Shown piece by piece: positions 60,342 to 64,000 of a DNA stretch of 64,000 bases. The notes beneath the pieces were generated by a model that searched no databases, was not told the origin of the DNA, and worked only from the letters and a program-made list of their open reading frames with translations. The position numbers and the translations under genes were made by a program. Source of the DNA: Methylocapsa sp. S129 (GTDB lineage: Bacteria > Pseudomonadota > Alphaproteobacteria > Rhizobiales > Beijerinckiaceae); NCBI RefSeq assembly GCF_009765995.1, contig NZ_LMUI01000048.1, forward strand, positions 1 to 64,000. The letters are read 5' to 3'. Position 1 is the stretch's first letter. Every line of letters starts with the position of its first letter.

Positions 60342-61235
60342 CTATTTGATCGGCGGCTTGGGTAATATCGCCTCGCCCGGCTCCATGACGTAGGTGTAAT
60401 CCAGGGAATACCATGGCGAGCGGATTCTGGCGTCCGACGGGTGCGGCGCGTCGTGACGCAGATAGTCGCCCAAAAGCGCCTTCGTGACGCCAAATTGCGG
60501 GTCGGTGTCGATATGCGGGTCCTCGGGATCGTAGACCTGCGAGATCAGGACCTTGAAGCCTGGCTTGACGATAAGGGCATGCAGGTGCGCCGGGCGATAG
60601 GGATGCCGGTTCTGTGCTTTCAGAAGCCGTCCGACGACGCCGTCGGTCGGAATGGGGTAGCCGACCATTTTGACCGTCGTGAACCAGAAACGGCCGTCGT
60701 CATCGGTGGTGAACTTGCCGCGCAGATTCATGTCAGCCTGTTCGGGGTCTTGATTCTCATAGAGGCCAATGGGCGAGGCGTGCCAGATGTCGACTTCGGC
60801 GCCGGCGATCGGTTCGCCAGCCTGATCCAACACGCGTGCGTTGACCAGCAAGGAGGCTCCCGGCGTATCCGATCGAATGATCGCGCCGCCATTGGCGACG
60901 TGCGGTGAATTCAGCCGCCAGAACGGGCCAAGCAGCGATTGTGACGTCTCCGCATTGCCATCTTCGCCATTGTTGAGGAGGCAGACGAGAGAGGACGCGC
61001 CGAGTGAGCCCGCCATCAGCACGAATTCGTTATGCGTGTCCGTCGTCAGCTTGCCCATCTCGCTGAGGATGGCGGCGGCCTCGCGAAACTCGATTTCGGT
61101 CAGCCTCGCGTCACGGATGAATCCGTGCAGATGCTTGATCAGCGACGTCATGATTTCGCGCAAGCGAGGGTTCGCGCCGCGCTCCATCGCGGCGAGCGCG
61201 TCGGACGTGACGTCGTCCAAGGTCCTGATGATCAT
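60342..61235 (-). CDS. Intradiol ring-cleavage dioxygenase (hydroxyquinol/catechol 1,2-type)
   Basis: A 297-residue non-haem Fe(III) dioxygenase. The N-terminal helical dimerisation domain (residues 1-95) precedes the catalytic domain: GAEVDIWHASPIGLYENQDP carries the first Tyr ligand, and NRHPYRPAHLHALIVKPGFK the second Tyr and two His ligands. The long N-terminus and the late LGDYLRHDAPHPSDARI fit hydroxyquinol 1,2-dioxygenases more than catechol ones. It opens the ring to a maleylacetate- or muconate-type acid. ATG 61235 follows GGGAGGAAGTG. Confidence 0.88.
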   Translation of the reverse strand: MIIRTLDDVTSDALAAMERGANPRLREIMTSLIKHLHGFIRDARLTEIEFREAAAILSEMGKLTTDTHNEFVLMAGSLGASSLVCLLNNGEDGNAETSQSLLGPFWRLNSPHVANGGAIIRSDTPGASLLVNARVLDQAGEPIAGAEVDIWHASPIGLYENQDPEQADMNLRGKFTTDDDGRFWFTTVKMVGYPIPTDGVVGRLLKAQNRHPYRPAHLHALIVKPGFKVLISQVYDPEDPHIDTDPQFGVTKALLGDYLRHDAPHPSDARIRSPWYSLDYTYVMEPGEAILPKPPIK

Positions 61236-61543
61236 CACTTCCTCCCGAAGCGATCGTCTCACAAATAATCGATTATATGTCAAGTGAACGTCGAGTTGGA
61301 TCCTTGTGGCCTGAGAGTTTGAATGTCGATCATCATGTTATTAATTTGATATTAAACGAATTTTTGTCACGGAAGGCCATCGTTCGCTTTCTCAGGCTTA
61401 TCAGTCGCGACAATAATTTGACAATAATAATCGTTTATTGTACCTTATATCGATTATTTTGCGGTCCGATGAAATACGCATTCGGGGGCGGGAATGTCTG
61501 AGATGGCGGCCGGATTGGCTCGACAGCGGGCGAAAGACTGCTC
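61236..61543. promoter_or_regulatory. Divergent AT-rich promoter region, dioxygenase / GntR
   Basis: About 310 bases, unusually AT-rich for this DNA. AATAATCGAT (61264-61273) recurs inverted as ATCGATTATT at 61449-61458, and AATAATCG once more at 61426-61433. These are good candidate half sites for the adjacent GntR regulator. Confidence 0.6.
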
Positions 61544-62323
61544 ATGAACAACGCGCCTGAGGCGCTGGGGATCGTTCCGCCGCCCGGGTCGAGGTCGACC
61601 CTTGCGGTCCGCCCGATCACGTTGACAATGCGTGGGCCGCCAGGCGCCGGATCCGACGAGGCCGGCAACACGAAAGCTTCGCGACTGGTCGACCGTCTGC
61701 GCGAAGCGATCCTGTCGGGCGAGTTGACGCCGGGTTCGAAGATCAATCTCGAAATTGTCCGGCGCCAATTCGACGTCAGTCTTAGTCCGCTGCGGGAGGC
61801 GCTGGCGCGCCTGATCGCCTTGGGGCTCGTCGAACTTCAGGATAACCGCGGTTACTCCGTCGCGCCGGTCTCATTGAGCAATTTGGCCGAGATCACGCGG
61901 CTGCGCGTCGAATTCGAGAGCCTCGCGCTATCGGCCGCGATTGCGGCCGGCGATCTGAAATGGGAAAGCGAGGTCATGCGCGCCTTGCATCAGATGAATG
62001 GCATCGCGCGCGACCCCGCCGATCCCGCGACATTGCGCGCCTGGGAACACGCCCATCGCGATTTCCACATGATTCTTCTGGCGGGTTGCGCGATGCCGTT
62101 GCTGCTTAATTTTTGCCTTATGCTGCACAATCTGAACGACCGCTATCGCCGCGTTTTTCTCATCGCGCGGGGCGGCGACCGGAATGTCGCGGCCGAGCAT
62201 AGCGAGATCGCCCAGGGCGCCGTCGCGCGCGATTCCGAATATGCCTGCGCCAGCCTGCGTGCGCACATTCTGCGCACAGGCGCCAATCTGCGCACCCGCC
62301 TGTCCGACCAGCTTCAGCCGTGA
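61544..62323 (+). CDS. GntR-family (FCD) transcriptional regulator
   Basis: A 259-residue protein. ASRLVDRLREAILSGELTPG then NLEIVRRQFDVSLSPLREAL is the GntR winged helix (residues 42-110); the C-terminal FCD domain (EIAR/ITRLRVEFESLALSAA and HRDFHMILLAGCAMPLLLNF) binds an acid ligand and a metal. A low-complexity N-terminal extension of about 40 residues precedes the DNA-binding domain. It is divergent from the dioxygenase and probably regulates both directions in response to an aromatic or sugar-acid intermediate. Confidence 0.9.
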   Translation: MNNAPEALGIVPPPGSRSTLAVRPITLTMRGPPGAGSDEAGNTKASRLVDRLREAILSGELTPGSKINLEIVRRQFDVSLSPLREALARLIALGLVELQDNRGYSVAPVSLSNLAEITRLRVEFESLALSAAIAAGDLKWESEVMRALHQMNGIARDPADPATLRAWEHAHRDFHMILLAGCAMPLLLNFCLMLHNLNDRYRRVFLIARGGDRNVAAEHSEIAQGAVARDSEYACASLRAHILRTGANLRTRLSDQLQP

Positions 62324-62342
62324 TCAGGGGAAACGCGAACCC

Positions 62343-63203
62343 ATGAATCTCCGCCACGCGTCGCCGCCGCCGCTCGGCATCGCGCATTTTACGACGATCA
62401 ATGTGGAGCCGGCAAGCTTTGTCGAGATGGCGGCGCGCGTCGGTTACGCCGCCGTCGGGCTGAGGCTCTATCCCGCCTTTCCCGGGGCGCCCTTTTACGA
62501 GATCGCGCCGGGAAGCGCGCTTATACGCGACATGCGCGCCCGCCTCGCTGGCGCCGGCCTGACCGTCTACGATATTGAATTTGTGACCATCGACGCCGGC
62601 TTTGAGCCGGAAAGCCTGAAGCCGGTGCTGGAAAGCGCCGCGGAGCTTGGGGCCAGACGTCTCAGCCTTTGCGGCGACGACCCGGATCGGTCCCGTCTCA
62701 TCGCCAATTTCGCCGCGCTCTGCGATCTCGCGGCGCCCTTTGGCATGGGCGTCGATCTCGAAGGCATGGCGTGGCGCAAGGTCGCGAGCTTCCTCGACGC
62801 GGTGCGGATCGTAACGGCGGCGGACCGCCCGAACGGGGGTGCGCTCGTCGACGCCCTGCATCTTGCGCGCACCGGCGGGTCGCCGGCGGATGTGAGGAGC
62901 GCATCAGCCAGCCTGATCCGAAGCGCGCAATTATGCGACGCGCCTGCAACGCGCCCGCCCACCGAGACAGCGATCATTCAAGAGGCGCGATCGGGACGAC
63001 TGCCGCCCGGCGAGGGCGACCTGCCTTTGCGGGAACTGCTGGCGGCGCTTCCAGAAACGGTCGTGCTTTCCGTGGAAGTACCGATCGCCGGTGAAACTTC
63101 GCCCGAACGCCATGCGCGACGTATCTTTGAGGCGACGCAGCGCCTGTTCAGGGTCTGCCGCGACGCCGCCGATGGCCATGGAGGGGCGACAAGCGCCGGA
63201 TAG
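62343..63203 (+). CDS. TIM-barrel (sugar phosphate isomerase/epimerase-like) protein
   Basis: A 286-residue AP-endonuclease-2/xylose-isomerase-like barrel. FVEMAARVGYAAVGLRLYPA is the first beta-alpha unit, VYDIEFVTIDAGFEPESLKP a later one, and LDLEGMAW/GMGVDLEGM the metal-site Glu region. Members include keto-sugar isomerases and hydroxypyruvate isomerases. The start is ATG 62343, 20 bases after the GntR stop. It sits between the regulator and a permease, presumably working on the transported compound. Confidence 0.75.
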   Translation: MNLRHASPPPLGIAHFTTINVEPASFVEMAARVGYAAVGLRLYPAFPGAPFYEIAPGSALIRDMRARLAGAGLTVYDIEFVTIDAGFEPESLKPVLESAAELGARRLSLCGDDPDRSRLIANFAALCDLAAPFGMGVDLEGMAWRKVASFLDAVRIVTAADRPNGGALVDALHLARTGGSPADVRSASASLIRSAQLCDAPATRPPTETAIIQEARSGRLPPGEGDLPLRELLAALPETVVLSVEVPIAGETSPERHARRIFEATQRLFRVCRDAADGHGGATSAG

Positions 63204-63363
63204 GAATGAGCAAGGAAACGCGCAAGGCTATCCGCTCGCCCCGCAAAGGCTTGCGCGTTTGATTGATGACGGCAAGGAGCGGGCGATAGGCAAAAGACGA
63301 AGGAAGCTTTCCGGACCAAGCGATCACGGATGGCCAACACAAGAGAAAACAGGGAGATGCGTC

Positions 63364-64000
63364 CATGAGCAATCCAATGGCGGCTGCGGCCCCACTTTCC
63401 GCGACGCGGCCCCAAAGCCGCACCTATGTTCGGTTCGGCATCCTCGCTCTGCTCGCTGTCGGCACGATGATCAATTACCTCGATCGCACGGTTCTTGGTA
63501 TCGCAGCGCCGTCGCTGACCAAAGATCTCGGCATCGACGCGACCGCCATGGGCGTGGTGTTCTCGGCCTTTTCCTGGACCTATGCGATTGCGCAGATTCC
63601 CGGCGGCGTGTTTCTCGACAGGTTCGGGTCGAAGCTGACCTATTTCCTGTCGATCACTTTCTGGTCGCTGTTTACGCTCCTGCAATCCCTAGCGACAGGA
63701 CTCTATTCGCTGTTGTTCTTCCGCTTCGGTCTCGGCGTCTCCGAAGCGCCGTGCTTTCCCACCAATAGCCGCATCGTCGGCGCCTGGTTTCCCCAATCCG
63801 AGCGTGCTCGCGCGACCGGCGTCTATACGGTGGGCGAATATGTCGGCTTGGCTTTGTTCAGCCCGCTACTGTTCTGGATCATGAGTCAGTGGAGCTGGCA
63901 CGCCTTGTTCATCGTGGTCGGCGTCGCTGGCATCGCCTTCGGCGCCGTCTGGTGGTTTTGCTATTGCGAACCCGCCGACAGCCGGTCGGCGAACCAGGCG
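63364..64000 (+). CDS. MFS permease (ACS/sugar-acid type), cut by window end
   Basis: From ATG 63364 about 212 residues are visible, with at least six helices. FGILALLAVGTMINYLDRTV is the first helix with the ACS-family NYLDR signature, and FFRFGLGVSEAPCFPTNSRI a classic loop of the anion:cation symporter family (glucarate, galactonate, aromatic acids). It is the likely uptake route for the cluster's substrate. The gene runs off the right end. Confidence 0.85.

Overview
This window is high-GC chromosomal DNA from an alphaproteobacterium, most likely of the order Hyphomicrobiales (Rhizobiales). The pointers are a GapR/DUF2312 gene, DUF1036 next to pyruvate kinase, a 41-residue L36, DUF1127, a Flp pilin, and several families of intergenic palindromes typical of that group. 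Placing it near Beijerinckiaceae or Methylocystaceae is a guess from overall gene content. No rRNA, tRNA, CRISPR array or prophage is visible.

Layout. 1-13 kb is mostly housekeeping: an exported protein cut by the window edge, a polysaccharide flippase, a MoeB/ThiF-type adenylyltransferase, a PHP-domain protein, a septation-type membrane protein, a 2OG-Fe(II) oxygenase, GapR, N-formylglutamate amidohydrolase, a DMT transporter, DUF1036, pyruvate kinase, a hydrolase, a TPR protein, ribosomal protein L36 (rpmJ), a universal stress protein and a CoxE-like VWA protein. 13.5-34 kb is a looser accessory region rich in intergenic repeats. It holds SDRs, a RAYT transposase whose 5' end is replaced by a repeat, a BASS symporter, a dienelactone hydrolase with a divergent HxlR regulator, a lone Flp pilin, an internally deleted caspase-like protein, a TPR protein built from near-identical units, an MFS pump, an SDR/MarR pair, a gluconate permease and many small secreted or membrane hypotheticals. 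34-45 kb is a run of one-gene transport and detoxification modules (CDF, MFS, GNAT, broken kinase, acetyltransferase, CPT-like phosphotransferase, FAD monooxygenase, two GFA proteins, LysR/SDR), with a recurring 36-39 nt plus-strand motif in many of the gaps. 46-50 kb is a redox cluster (two duplicated aldo/keto reductases around an SDR) with a divergent TetR regulator and two candidate operators. 50.9-52.5 kb holds acdS (ACC deaminase) and its divergent Lrp-type regulator acdR. 53-59 kb is a BMP-type ABC importer (binding protein, double ATPase, two permeases) followed by a nucleoside hydrolase, which together look like a nucleoside uptake and cleavage unit. 59-64 kb is an aromatic or sugar-acid catabolic cluster: a broken HpaI-type aldolase, a HpaH-type hydratase, an intradiol dioxygenase, a divergent GntR regulator, a TIM-barrel protein and an MFS permease cut by the window end.

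The most unusual features are the repeats and relics. Family A is an inverted-repeat element tied to a RAYT gene. Family B is a two-box motif seen on one strand only, between modules. Families C and D are imperfect direct repeats that bracket single modules. Several genes carry clean internal deletions or frameshifts (caspase, HpaI, kinase, GNAT relic) or lack a usable start (AcdR). I found no unmistakable new multi-gene system; the repeat-bracketed modules are the closest candidate.
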